From positions 1 to 64,000 of the forward strand of contig CAWJRN010000017.1 in the NCBI GenBank assembly GCA_963845265.1: a DNA stretch of 64,000 bases. Reading direction: 5' to 3'. Made by a program: the position numbers and the translations under genes. The notes beneath the pieces are model-generated. The model was not told the DNA's origin. It saw only the letters and a program-made list of their open reading frames with translations, and did no database searches. Below are positions 44,656 through 54,346 of this stretch, in pieces (within the stretch, counting starts at the first letter, position 1; the number at the start of each line of letters is the position of its first letter). This stretch comes from DYRB01 sp963845265 (GTDB lineage: Bacteria > Pseudomonadota > Gammaproteobacteria > Chromatiales > Chromatiaceae).

Positions 44656-47516
44656 GGCGCAGCGCCACCCGCCCCGGCCAGGGCCAGGGCGAAGCGGGCC
44701 CGCTCAAAGCGTGCCTCCAATGCGTCGTCCGCGGGGAAGGGGCCACACCGATACCAAGCTGACAACAGTTGCTCTGCCCCGGCCAAGGGATCGCTCTCGC
44801 CGGCCGCCATGTGACCGGTCAGGCGTGCAACTTGAAGCTCCATGCGCTCCTGGGCCAACTCAGGAGGGGACTCCACCTGGGCGAGGACCTCCAGTTGCAG
44901 ACAGATGCTACGGCGCTCCCGCTGATTGGCCTCGACCTGCACCTGGAAGTCGACCTGTGCCTGGGAGTCGCCCTGGGCGGCGGCCAAGGCCGCCTCCAGG
45001 CGCCCTGTCATGGTCTGCTGCATGGCGTCATCGCGCAGGCTCCCGAGGGCCGCCCACTCGTTGCTCAGGGCGTCCAGTGCTGCGGGTTCCACCGTGCCGG
45101 CGAGCAGTGCCTGCTCCAAGCGGTTACACAGCTGGGCCTGCTGCACCAGTAGATCGCGCTGGCCGTGCTCGATGGCGGCCAAGCGGGCCCGACGGGTCTG
45201 GTCGACGGCCTCGCGGGCCTCGCGCCAGCGCTGCGCCAACCCGGCGGCGGCCTGGCGCGGGACGGGCAGAGCCTCGGCCTCTCGCCAGCGCCCGTCCAGG
45301 TCGCGCAGGGCCCGGGTCAGGTCCTCGGGCGAGAGGTCACCCTCGGCGAGGGCCCGGGCCTCGGTGCACAGGGCCTCACGGCTGGCCAGGTGGCCGGCGA
45401 ACTCCGCGTGTTGGGCCTCCTGCTGCGACCGGCGCCGGGCGAAGACGGCGTCACAGGCGGCGCGAAAGCGGGTCCATAGCCGGTTTTCGTCCCGCTGGCG
45501 CCCTGGTACCGTGGTGTGCCAGTCGCGCTGCAGGTGCTTGGTCTGCTCCATGGCGCCTTCGAGATCGGGCTCTTCGACCAGGGCTTCGACCCGGGCGATG
45601 AGATCTTCCCTGAAGCGCAGGTTACGCGCACGCTCGGCCTCGATCCGCTCGTCGAGTCGCGCCAGGGCGGCGCGGAAGCGCTTCTCCAGGGCGCGGCGCT
45701 TGCGCGGCTCCACCTGGCCCAGGTCTGCCCAGGCGCGACGGGTCTCGCGCTCGGCGCGGACGGCCTTCTTCCAGTCCATGCGCTCCCAGTCCACCTTGTC
45801 CAGGAAGTCTTCCAGGTCTTGACAGACCTGTTGACGCTGGACGCGATTGGCCTCCAGCACCTTGGCCTGCTCCTCCAGGTAGGGACGGCAGCGCTCGTAG
45901 ACCCGCTCGCAGGCGGCGTGGAATCGGTCCCAGAGGGCGTGATTAACCGGTGACCCGCCCTGGTCCAGCCCCTTCCACTCCATCTGGATGTCATGCAGGC
46001 GCAGGCTGACGGCCTCCATGGTGATGTCGGCGGTCTCCAGGGCCTCGACCGCCTCTTGCAGCCCCTGGCGGTGCTGATCGGCGCCCCATTTACGCCACTG
46101 TTGCAGCTCGCGAATCCGCGGGGCCAGGGCGTGCAGGCGCGCCGCCGCCGGGGCATGGTCGCCGCGGGGCAGGCCGCTCGCCGCGGCCAGGTCCAGGATC
46201 GCCTGGAGGCTTTGGAGCAGGGGCTCGGCGGGCTTCAGCTCTCCCGCTGCGAGGTGTTGCTCCAGTTCGGCGAGGCGCTCCGGCACATCTTGCAGGCGCT
46301 GCGCCGCGTGCTTGCGCTGTTTGGCGAGGCGGGCATCGAGGGCCTTGCGGGCCGCGTCGAAGTCTTGGCACAGGTCCGGGGGGATCTCCACGGCCTTCAG
46401 GATGGCCTCGGCCTGCTCGTTAAGACGCTGGGCCGCCTTGTGGTCCAGGGGTTTGGCCTGGCCCAGGGTCTGCTCTGCCGTCGCCAGGAGCTTGCCGATC
46501 CGCTCCTGACTCTTGCGCCGGGCCCGCAGGGCCTCGCGGCTGCGCTGGGCGGCGCCGATCAGGGCGTCGTAGCGACGCCCCAGGGCCGCCTGCTCGGCCT
46601 CCGGGAGTGGTTCCAGGGCCTCCCAGCGTTCGGCGACCTGGGTGCAGGCGGCGGCGATGGCCGCCTCGTCTTCCAGGGCTGCGGCCTGGTCGATGGTGTC
46701 GAGCAATTCACGTCGCTCCGCCAGTCGGGCGGCGTGCGCCTCCTCGGCGGCGATCTCCGCGGCATGTGCCTCGCGGTGGGCCGCATAGGCGTCGAGCAGG
46801 CGGCTGCGCAGGCCGGCATAGCGCTCCCGAGCGGCGGCGTCGGCGTGGGGCTCCATCTCGGCCCATTGGCGGTCCATATGGGCGAGCAGGGCCAGGTCTT
46901 GGGACCAGGTGTCGAAACGACCCAGGCGTTCGAGCTTCTCGCAGAGCTCGTCGCACAGGGCGCGGGCTCGGCGCGGTAGTTCCTCGCGCTCGTTGATCGC
47001 CTTGAGCTTCTGGCGGACCAGCCGATGGACGTTCTTGTCGCGCTTGCCGATCTGGCGGGCGACCGACTCCAGGACCGTGCGGTCTTCGATCATGGCAGTG
47101 GCCACCACCCTGTTGGCGGCGAAGCCATCGTGAATCGCGCAGCCGGCGAGCACTGTCTGATTGGTCAGGCGACCGATGGCCGCCTGCCGCACTATCGGCT
47201 CGCGGGCGGTGGTCGCGACGTGCTCGAGGATGCGTGGGTCCTGTTGGTCGGCAAGGGCCCGCACGCGCAATTCCTCGGCGATGGGCTGCTCGTCCAACCC
47301 GCAGAGCAGGTTGCGATAGTGTGCCAGGGCAAACTCGCGGACACCGGCATCGCCGTCTTCGATGAGAATGGCCAGGAGCGCGGGCAGGTCGCGCAGGCGT
47401 CGGCAGGCGTCACGCCGTATCACTGGGTCTTGGTGGCTGCGCGCGGTCGCAAGCAGGGCCGCTGGGTCCTCGACCGCCGGGGTCCGTCTTATCGGGTTGA
47501 GGAAGCGTTTGAACAT
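44652..47516 (-). CDS. large DUF349-repeat protein
   Basis: About 954 aa, almost wholly alpha-helical and charged. N-terminal HEAT-like part (about 15-200: DPVIRRDACRRLRDLPALLA, FALAHYRNLLCG), then repeated DUF349 units, each a coiled coil with an aromatic patch such as DRFHAACERVYERCRPYLEE and RFRAACDAVFARRRSQQEA. Function unknown; DUF349 proteins are cytoplasmic and are often linked to stress or cell-surface phenotypes. ATG 47516 (MFKRFLNPIRR) fits better than the upstream start. Translationally coupled to the SnoaL-like gene. Confidence 0.88.
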   Translation of the reverse strand: MFKRFLNPIRRTPAVEDPAALLATARSHQDPVIRRDACRRLRDLPALLAILIEDGDAGVREFALAHYRNLLCGLDEQPIAEELRVRALADQQDPRILEHVATTAREPIVRQAAIGRLTNQTVLAGCAIHDGFAANRVVATAMIEDRTVLESVARQIGKRDKNVHRLVRQKLKAINEREELPRRARALCDELCEKLERLGRFDTWSQDLALLAHMDRQWAEMEPHADAAARERYAGLRSRLLDAYAAHREAHAAEIAAEEAHAARLAERRELLDTIDQAAALEDEAAIAAACTQVAERWEALEPLPEAEQAALGRRYDALIGAAQRSREALRARRKSQERIGKLLATAEQTLGQAKPLDHKAAQRLNEQAEAILKAVEIPPDLCQDFDAARKALDARLAKQRKHAAQRLQDVPERLAELEQHLAAGELKPAEPLLQSLQAILDLAAASGLPRGDHAPAAARLHALAPRIRELQQWRKWGADQHRQGLQEAVEALETADITMEAVSLRLHDIQMEWKGLDQGGSPVNHALWDRFHAACERVYERCRPYLEEQAKVLEANRVQRQQVCQDLEDFLDKVDWERMDWKKAVRAERETRRAWADLGQVEPRKRRALEKRFRAALARLDERIEAERARNLRFREDLIARVEALVEEPDLEGAMEQTKHLQRDWHTTVPGRQRDENRLWTRFRAACDAVFARRRSQQEAQHAEFAGHLASREALCTEARALAEGDLSPEDLTRALRDLDGRWREAEALPVPRQAAAGLAQRWREAREAVDQTRRARLAAIEHGQRDLLVQQAQLCNRLEQALLAGTVEPAALDALSNEWAALGSLRDDAMQQTMTGRLEAALAAAQGDSQAQVDFQVQVEANQRERRSICLQLEVLAQVESPPELAQERMELQVARLTGHMAAGESDPLAGAEQLLSAWYRCGPFPADDALEARFERARFALALAGAGGAAP

Positions 47517-47627
47517 CGGTGTCCCGGTGGTGTTAGAGGGGGAATTGGCTGGGCCCGGCATTGTAACCGAGACGACCTCGATCCGGCCTGTTCCCGCTCG
47601 GCCTCTGGGCTGCCCAGGAACTGGCGC

Positions 47628-48023
47628 TCAGACAGCGCCTAGAAAGATCTTCAGGGCGCCCAATCCGTGCGCCCCCAGCAGTGCCTTGAGGATCTGTCCG
47701 TCCTCGACCAGCAGGACGGTGGGGGTGGCCTGGACGCCAAGCCTGAGGGCCTCGGCCGGGTGTGCGCCGATGTCGAGCTCAAGCACATTGGAGTGTTTCT
47801 GACGCAGGGCCTCGATGGCCGGCGTCATGTGTCTGCAGGGTCCGCAATGGGTGCTGTAGCAGTAGATCGCGGCCTTGCCCTGGTGGTTCGCCAGTTCTGG
47901 AAACAGGCCAGCCAGATCGACCACGGACCGGCCTCGCAACTGACGGGTGGCCAGGGCGATCCAGAGCATGTAGCCCCCGAATAGGGCAAGGATCGCGAAG
48001 ACGAGATAACCGGGCCAGGACAT
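47628..48023 (-). CDS. membrane-anchored thioredoxin-like protein
   Basis: 131 aa. An N-terminal membrane helix (GYLVFAILALFGGYMLWIAL) anchors a thioredoxin fold with active site C60-G-P-C63 (STHCGPCRHM) and the cis-Pro loop QATPTVLLVEDG. The likely topology puts the active site in the periplasm or at the membrane face. Would reduce or exchange disulfides; partners unknown. It lies between the DUF349 gene and an unknown gene on the same strand. Confidence 0.88.
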   Translation of the reverse strand: MSWPGYLVFAILALFGGYMLWIALATRQLRGRSVVDLAGLFPELANHQGKAAIYCYSTHCGPCRHMTPAIEALRQKHSNVLELDIGAHPAEALRLGVQATPTVLLVEDGQILKALLGAHGLGALKIFLGAV

Positions 48024-48058
48024 TGGGCTGGAGGGCGGGGACGGCCCCGCCGGGCGGC

Positions 48059-48916
48059 CTAGGCTTGCTTCAGCAGCTGGGCGAGGTTGCGTGCGTCCGT
48101 GGGGATGCGCACCCCGGTGACGGCAACCAGGGCCTTGAGCATCGCGATGAAGGGCCCACTCACCTGGGCGTTCGGTACCTGGTCGAAGCACTCCTCGAAG
48201 GCCCCGGCAGCACGCGCAATGAACTGCCGTGAGGCGGGAGAAGGCTTGGGGGGCGCGACCTTTTTCGCCGCGGGTGGGGCTGGCTCCGCGGCGGGCGGAG
48301 TGGCCTCCGTGGCAGACAGGCTGGTGGCGACTCGCAGCAATTCGCGGTGCAGTGCCGTGAGATAGGCGTCGTCGTAACCGCGCTGGAAGCGATCTGTGTC
48401 GTGCAACCCCTGCAACATCCGGCTGCGGGCGCTGGGGTCGAGGGCATCGAGGCACTCGGCCAGCGCCGCGGCGGCCTGGGCTACAGAGGCCAAAGCGGGA
48501 TGCAACTGCGCCGGCTTGCGCTCCTTGGCCTTGGCTGGTGCAGGCGTCTCCGTCTCGCACCGGACAGAAGGCGTCTCGGGTTCCGAGTTGGCGACGGTCA
48601 GTTCGTAACAGGTGGCTAAGTCATAGGCCAGGGCCGCGGCGAACAGCTCGCGGCTTTGCGTATCCCCGACGCCGCGCTCGGCCAGGGGCGCCAACATGGC
48701 CGCCCGCTGCTCGTCGCTCAACCGATATGGCTCGACGAAACGCTTCTTGGGGGCGGACGGATTGCTGGGAGACTGAGACAAGCCCTTGCTGGTCGCGCTG
48801 ACGGCTGTGCTGTCCCCCGTTTGATCGGGGATGTTGCGGACCCAGTAATGTCGACCGCTGTGGGTGCGCTGAGAGATGCTTTGGGGGGTCGGTGGTTCCG
48901 GAGCGAGCTTGCCCAT
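48059..48916 (-). CDS. hypothetical helical protein
   Basis: 285 aa. GGAGGA 8 nt before ATG 48916 fixes the start. The N-terminal 55 residues are low in order (APEPPTPQSISQRTHSGRHY), the middle is helical (YRLSDEQRAAMLAPLAERGV), an Ala/Pro/Lys linker is near 195-225, and a helical C-terminal domain follows. No catalytic motif or membrane segment is visible, and I do not recognise the family. Confidence 0.7.
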   Translation of the reverse strand: MGKLAPEPPTPQSISQRTHSGRHYWVRNIPDQTGDSTAVSATSKGLSQSPSNPSAPKKRFVEPYRLSDEQRAAMLAPLAERGVGDTQSRELFAAALAYDLATCYELTVANSEPETPSVRCETETPAPAKAKERKPAQLHPALASVAQAAAALAECLDALDPSARSRMLQGLHDTDRFQRGYDDAYLTALHRELLRVATSLSATEATPPAAEPAPPAAKKVAPPKPSPASRQFIARAAGAFEECFDQVPNAQVSGPFIAMLKALVAVTGVRIPTDARNLAQLLKQA

Positions 48917-49078
48917 GAATCGGTTTCCTCCGTTTGCGCAATTAAAGCACACTTTTCCCTTGGGCATCGGGCCGGCTCTCGGGAGCCGGTCCGACTTAAG
49001 ACCGCCGTACCCGCAAACGGTCTGCGCCATTCGGCGCAGTTTGCCGAACGGAGGCGTGCGTCGGTCCGCGCGGTGTAG

Positions 49079-51577
49079 CTATCGAGCCCGCAGACCCTCC
49101 AGGGGCGGGCGAGCCAGCAATGGGTACGTGGCCAGGGTCCCAGCGAGTCCGATCAGTGCACCGCTACCCAGGACGCCCAGCACCCAGAGCCAAGGGTTGA
49201 AGACAAACTCCAAGTCGAACACCTGCCCCGCCAGGAGCCAGCCGGTCAGCTGCGCGAAGCCCGCCCCCAAGAGCCCGGCCAGGACCCCGGTCAGGGTGAA
49301 CTCCACAGCCAGGGCAGAGAGTAGAACGCTGCGCCCCGCCCCCAGGGCGCGCAGGACCGCGTGTTCGCGACGCCGCTCGGCGAGGGTCGCCTGGATGGCG
49401 GCCAGCATCACCAGGAGCCCGGCGACCAAGGTGAAGCCGAAGACGTACTCCACCGCGTTGGCCCCGCGCGCCATGACGCGCCGCACCTCGCGCAGCAGGG
49501 CATCCACGTCCAGCGGGGTCACGGCCGAGAAGCGCCGTTGCAGCTCCGCCATCAGGGCCTCGCGGCCAGGGGGCAGGTAGAAGCTGGTGATGTAGCTCGC
49601 CGCCTCCGACCCCAGGAGTCCCGGCGGGGAGAGGACGAAGAAATTGACGTTGAAGCTATCCCAGCGAACCTTGCGCAGGCTGGTCACCGGGGCCGAGACG
49701 GCGTGGCCGGAGATCCAGAAGCTGAGTCGATCCCCAAGGCCGATCCCCAGGGTCCTGGCCAGTCCCTCCTCGACCGAGAACTGCTCCTGGGCGTCATCCG
49801 GCCCCCACCAGCGTCCGGCCACGACCTCATTGTCCGCCTGGGTCCGCTCCGCGTAGCTCAGGTTGAATTCCCGTGCGGCCAGGCGCTGGGCGCGTGTATC
49901 CGGGTAAGCCTCCGGGTCCACGGGGTGATCGCCGATGTGGGTCAGGCGTCCGCGGATCATGGGCAGCACGCCACCACCGGTCAGGCCGTGCTCGGCCAGG
50001 AAGCCTTGCAGGGGTGCAACATCCTGGGGCTGGATGTTGATCAGGAAGCGGTTAGGGGCGTCCGTCGGCACCCCTTCCTGCCAGGCCCGCAAAAGGTCCA
50101 GGCGCACGACCGCCAGGAGCAACAGGGCCAGGACTCCGACACTGAAGCCGGCGATCTGCAGCAGGGACCCGGCCGGGCGTCGGGTCAGACCCGCCAATCC
50201 CAGGCGCCAGACCCCGCTGCTGTGCGGCTGGACCCTGGCAGCCAGACGGATCAGGAGCCATACGACCCCGACCAGACTCAGTAGGGTCCCGGCCAGCCCG
50301 GCGAGCAGGCGGGCGGCGAGCTGGGCGTCGCCGGCCTGCCACCAGATCAGCAAGGCCATGGCGACCGCCGCCGCCAGGGCAGTCCCCAGGACCGAGGCCC
50401 GAGGGGTGCCAAGGTCGCGCCGCAGGGCAAGCAATGGCGGCACCCGGGCGAGCTGGATCAGGGGCGGCAGGGCGAAGCCGAACAAGGCCACCAGCCCAGT
50501 CATCAGGCCTACTCCGATGGGGGCCGCGGAGGCTGGCGGGAGCCCCTGCACGAAGAGGTCACCGAGCAGGGCGACTAGCCCCTGTTGGGCCAGGTACCCG
50601 AACAGGGTGCCGATCAAGCCGACCCCGACACCGAGGGCCAGCAGGCGCAGGACGAAGACCCTGGTCAGGAGGTGACGCGGGGCACCCAGGCAGCGCATCA
50701 CCGCCACCGCATTGGTCTGACGTTCGACAAGACGGCGGCTGGCCAGGGCGATGGCCGCCCCGGCCACCAGCAGGGTAACCAGGGTGGCCAGGCGCAGAAA
50801 CCGGGTTGCCCCGTCGATGGCCGCAGTCAGCTCCGGGCGGGCGTTAGCGGGGTCCACCAGCTGTGCAGTGGGCGACAACTGCCCCTTGGCCCAGGCCCGG
50901 AACGCGTCGATGGCCATGGTCTCCCCCGCCACCAGGAGCCGGTAACGCACCCGGCTCAAGGGCGTGACCAGACCGGTCGCGGGGATGTCCGCCGCGTTCA
51001 CCAACAGCCGAGGGGCAAGCTGGACCAGGTTGGTGCCACGGTCCGGCTCGTAGGTCAGCACCCGGGTCAGGCGCAACTGGGTGTCTCCCAGGGTGATCGG
51101 GGCACCTGCCCCGGACAGCTCCTCCAGGCCAAGCAGGGGTAGCAGCCGCGCCTCGGCCCAGACCTCACCTGGGTCCGGCCCCTTGGGAGCGGGGGTGTCC
51201 TCGCCCCCGACCCCGGACCCAACACGCAAGGTCCCACGCAGGGGATAGCCATCGTCCGCCGCCTTGACCTGCACCAACTGAGTCGCATCCCCGGCCACGA
51301 CCACGCTTGGAAACTCCAGGGTCCCGGCAGTCGCCAGACCCAGAGCCTGTGCCCGCTCGGAGAAAGCATCGGGGATAGGGTAACCGTCGTCCACCGCCAG
51401 GTCCGCGGCGATCAACTCCCCCCCCTGGCGCTGCATGCCCCGCTCCACCCGGTCGCCGAAGAAGGCGACCGCCGACATGGCCGCCACGGTCAGCGCCAAG
51501 GCAGCGGCCAGCAGGTAGAGCTCTCCGCTGCGCCAATCCCGCCGCAGCAGGCGCAGGGCCAGGCGCCAGGCGCTCAC
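49079..51577 (-). CDS. ABC transporter permease, FtsX/YbbP-type
   Basis: 832 aa. Multiple hydrophobic segments: one near the start (LYLLAAALALTVAAMSAVAF), blocks at about 265-390 and 400-490, and three at the C-terminus in the FtsX arrangement (FTLVAGLLVMLAAIQATLAE, AVLRALGAGRS). Two large periplasmic domains lie between them. In E. coli YbbP and YbbA pair as a putative MacB-like transporter beside tesA; the same layout occurs here. Its start overlaps the ATPase stop by 4 nt. Substrate unknown. Confidence 0.9.
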   Translation of the reverse strand: MSAWRLALRLLRRDWRSGELYLLAAALALTVAAMSAVAFFGDRVERGMQRQGGELIAADLAVDDGYPIPDAFSERAQALGLATAGTLEFPSVVVAGDATQLVQVKAADDGYPLRGTLRVGSGVGGEDTPAPKGPDPGEVWAEARLLPLLGLEELSGAGAPITLGDTQLRLTRVLTYEPDRGTNLVQLAPRLLVNAADIPATGLVTPLSRVRYRLLVAGETMAIDAFRAWAKGQLSPTAQLVDPANARPELTAAIDGATRFLRLATLVTLLVAGAAIALASRRLVERQTNAVAVMRCLGAPRHLLTRVFVLRLLALGVGVGLIGTLFGYLAQQGLVALLGDLFVQGLPPASAAPIGVGLMTGLVALFGFALPPLIQLARVPPLLALRRDLGTPRASVLGTALAAAVAMALLIWWQAGDAQLAARLLAGLAGTLLSLVGVVWLLIRLAARVQPHSSGVWRLGLAGLTRRPAGSLLQIAGFSVGVLALLLLAVVRLDLLRAWQEGVPTDAPNRFLINIQPQDVAPLQGFLAEHGLTGGGVLPMIRGRLTHIGDHPVDPEAYPDTRAQRLAAREFNLSYAERTQADNEVVAGRWWGPDDAQEQFSVEEGLARTLGIGLGDRLSFWISGHAVSAPVTSLRKVRWDSFNVNFFVLSPPGLLGSEAASYITSFYLPPGREALMAELQRRFSAVTPLDVDALLREVRRVMARGANAVEYVFGFTLVAGLLVMLAAIQATLAERRREHAVLRALGAGRSVLLSALAVEFTLTGVLAGLLGAGFAQLTGWLLAGQVFDLEFVFNPWLWVLGVLGSGALIGLAGTLATYPLLARPPLEGLRAR

Positions 51578-52263
51578 GCCAGGGCCTCCAGGTGACCGGC
51601 CGTCATGCCCAGACGGCGGTCGCAGCGGGCCGCCAGGCGCGGGTCGTGGGTGACCAGGACCAGGGCCGCGCCAGCGGCGTTGCGCAGGTCCAGGAGCAGA
51701 TCGATGATCTGCTCCCCGGTCTCCTGATCCAGGTTACCGGTGGGCTCGTCGGCGAACAGGATCTGCGGGCTCGGGGCAAAGGCGCGGGCGATGGCCACCC
51801 GTTGCTGCTCGCCGCCGGAGAGCTGGCTCGGGTAGTGTCCGGCCCGCTCGGTCAATCCGACCCGCCTCAATGCCGCCTCTGCGACAGGCCCTGGTCGCGC
51901 TCCGCCCCCCAGCTCCAGGGGCAGGAGGACATTCTCCAGGGCCGTGAGAGTCGGCAGGAGCTGGAAATCCTGAAACACAAAACCGACACGGCCATTGCGC
52001 AGGGCGGCACGACCATCCTCGTCGAGCCCGGTCAGGGACTCGCCGCACAGGTGGACCTCGCCCGTGGTCGGTCGGTCCAGCCCGGCGAGGAGTCCGAGCA
52101 GGGTGGACTTGCCGGAACCGGAGGCACCGAGGATCGCCACAGCCTCCCCCGCCTTCACCTGAAGGTCGAGGGCGTGCAAAATGGTCAGTCGCCCCCCGGG
52201 GCCCGTGACCTCTTTGCCCAGGCCCCTGGCCCGGGCGACATCTGCGATGGAGTCTGTGGACAT
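51574..52263 (-). CDS. ybbA: ABC transporter ATPase, YbbA/LolD-type
   Basis: 229 aa. Walker A GASGSGKSTLLGLLAGL, Q-loop VFQDFQLLPTLTALENVLLP, signature LSGGEQQRVAIARAF, Walker B ILFADEPTGNLD and switch VLVTHDPRLAARCD: the MacB/LolD branch. Its ATG (52263) overlaps the divergent tesA ATG in a shared CATG, so neither gene has its own intergenic promoter. A longer frame upstream is antisense to tesA and was not used. Confidence 0.92.
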   Translation of the reverse strand: MSTDSIADVARARGLGKEVTGPGGRLTILHALDLQVKAGEAVAILGASGSGKSTLLGLLAGLDRPTTGEVHLCGESLTGLDEDGRAALRNGRVGFVFQDFQLLPTLTALENVLLPLELGGGARPGPVAEAALRRVGLTERAGHYPSQLSGGEQQRVAIARAFAPSPQILFADEPTGNLDQETGEQIIDLLLDLRNAAGAALVLVTHDPRLAARCDRRLGMTAGHLEALA

Positions 52264-52873
52264 GCTGAGGATGCTCCTGTTTGCCGGCACACTGTTGGTC
52301 GTCGGCGGCGCCTTCGCCGGGCCGCCGACCATCCTGGTGCTGGGCGATAGCCTGAGTGCCGCCTATGGGCTGCGCACCGACGAGGGCTGGGTAGCCCTGC
52401 TGGAGCGGCGCCTTGTCCAGGCTGGGCTCGACTATCGGGTGGTGAACGCCAGCATTTCGGGGGACACGACCGGGGGCGGGCTGACCCGTCTGCCCCAGGC
52501 CCTGGAACGTCATCGGCCTAGCCTGGTCGTCATCGAACTGGGCGCCAACGACGGTCTGCGTGGTCTGCCGTTCCGAGAGATCGAGGCCAATCTGACCGCC
52601 CTGATTGGCCTCGCCCGCGCTGCCGGGGCCCAGGTCCTGCTGGTGGGGGTCCGACTACCGCCAAACTACGGTGCGGCCTACACCGAGGGCTTTCAAGCAA
52701 GCTTGCGGAAGGTCGCCGAGGCCGAGGCCGTGCCCTTGGCGCCCGATCTGTTGGCCGGAGTCGCCGAGGACCGGCAACTCATGCAGGCCGATGGCCTGCA
52801 CCCCAAGGCTGAGGCCCAATCGATGCTGCTGGCCAATGTCTGGCCAGAGATCGAACCCCTGCTGTCCCACTGA
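52262..52873 (+). CDS. tesA: periplasmic GDSL esterase / acyl-CoA thioesterase I
   Basis: 203 aa SGNH hydrolase with a signal peptide (MLLFAGTLLVVGGAFA). All four blocks are present: LVLGDSLSAAYG (Ser), ASISGDTTGGG (Gly), ELGANDGLRG (Asn) and DGLHPKAEAQ (Asp-His). TesA cleaves acyl esters and thioesters in the periplasm. Start codon shared head to head with ybbA. Confidence 0.94.
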   Translation: MLRMLLFAGTLLVVGGAFAGPPTILVLGDSLSAAYGLRTDEGWVALLERRLVQAGLDYRVVNASISGDTTGGGLTRLPQALERHRPSLVVIELGANDGLRGLPFREIEANLTALIGLARAAGAQVLLVGVRLPPNYGAAYTEGFQASLRKVAEAEAVPLAPDLLAGVAEDRQLMQADGLHPKAEAQSMLLANVWPEIEPLLSH

Positions 52874-53075
52874 GGTTCACCTGACAAAAGCGTTAATATT
52901 CCCCCCGAAGGGCAGTGGCGCGAGACAGGGCGACAGCGACCAAATCAGACGACGCCGGCAAGTGGCGGGGACCAATTTGGCTCAGCGGGATATCCACCCA
53001 GCCAAGGGACGCCCTGCCGCACAAGCAGTCTGCGGCAGACGGGCAGCCGAGCAGCATTACCAGCGGAGACGGATC

Positions 53076-54204
53076 ATGTATCGCATCACCATCGTGGGCT
53101 CAGGCTTCGCCGCCCTAACCGCTGTGCAGCGGGTAAACAAAACGAGCCCCCACAGCCAGATTACCGTGGTCAGCCCGAGGGCGGAGTTTGTCTACTACCC
53201 GGGTCTGATCTGGGTCCCATCCGGTCTGCGCAGCGGCGAGGACCTGCGGTTCTCTCTGAAGCACTTCTTCCGCCGTATGGGAGTCACCCACCTGGCTGGC
53301 GAAGCGACCGGGCTTCGGGAGGGCGGGCGTATCCTCGACACCACGGCGGGCGAGGTCGTCAACGACGGCTTGATCATCGCCAGTGGCGGACGCTTCCTCA
53401 AGAAGCTGCCGGGGATCGAACACGCCCTGACCCCCTGCGAAGGCGTCGCCGCGGCGCAACAGATACGCGACCGCCTGCGTGCGCTGGAAGGCGGCGCCAT
53501 CGCCATGGGCTTCGCCGGTAATCCCCAGGAGCCCAGCGCCATGCGCGGCGGGCCCATCTTCGAGTTCTTATTCGGCATTGACACCCAGTTGCGCAAGGAG
53601 GGTCGGCGCGAGCGGTTTGATATCACCTTCTTCTCCCCCGCAGAGAAACCGGGCAACCGCCTCGGCCCCAAGGCCGTGGATGGCCTGCTGAACGAGATGC
53701 GCAAGCGCGACATCCGCACCCACCTGGGGCACAAGCTCAAGGGTTTCAGCGACACGCAAGGTCATGACGGAGGGAGGGGAGTTCCCCGCCGACCTCATCA
53801 TCTTCATGCCTGGCATGACGGGCAACACCTGGTTCGACAACACCGATCTACCGCGCTCCCCGGGCGGACTGGTCGCTGCCGATGGGCACTGCAAGGTCTC
53901 GGGCTTCGAGCATGTCTACGTGGCTGGCGACTCGGGCAGCTACCCGGGGCCGGACTGGATGCCCAAGCAGGCGCACATGGCCGACCTCCAGGCGCGGGCG
54001 GCGGTCTGCAACCTTCTGGCCGAGCTACAGGGACGGGCGCCGACCAAGACCTTCAAGCCCGAGTTGGTGTGCATCGTCGACACCAACGACCGCGGCATGC
54101 TGGTGGCCCGCACCGAGAAGCGCAGCCTGGTCCTGCCGGCCTGCCGGATCTTCCACTGGATGAAGCGCGGTTTCGAGTGGTGGTATCTGCGCCAGTACCG
54201 CTAG
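53076..54204 (+). CDS. SQR/FCSD-like FAD oxidoreductase, frameshifted as written
   Basis: Flavoprotein of the sulfide:quinone oxidoreductase/NDH-2 type. The start MYRITIVGSGFAALTAVQRV binds FAD, FVYYPGLIWVPSG follows, then the GEVVNDGLIIASGG strand, and a second FAD contact VAGDSGSYPGPDWMPKQAHM. A Cys lies in LTPCEG. It ends in an aromatic, basic helix (FHWMKRGFEWWYLRQYR) that would bind the membrane. The first 228 residues are in one frame and the rest in another; one extra base near 53756-53758 explains it (DTKVMTEGGEFPADLIIFMP restored, about 375 aa). Such enzymes pass electrons from sulfide or NADH to quinones. Substrate uncertain: the usual three SQR cysteines are not all evident. Confidence 0.8.
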
Positions 54205-54346
54205 CCGGCGATGCTTCGCGCCGTTCAAGCACATCGGCACGAACTCTTCGATGACCAGGTGGGCGACCCGAGCCTCCAGCGACCCTGCGCCAGACCCGGG
54301 GAGACAGCGATTGCGGTCGCGCCGGTCGGGCAGGCGCACGCGGGGC

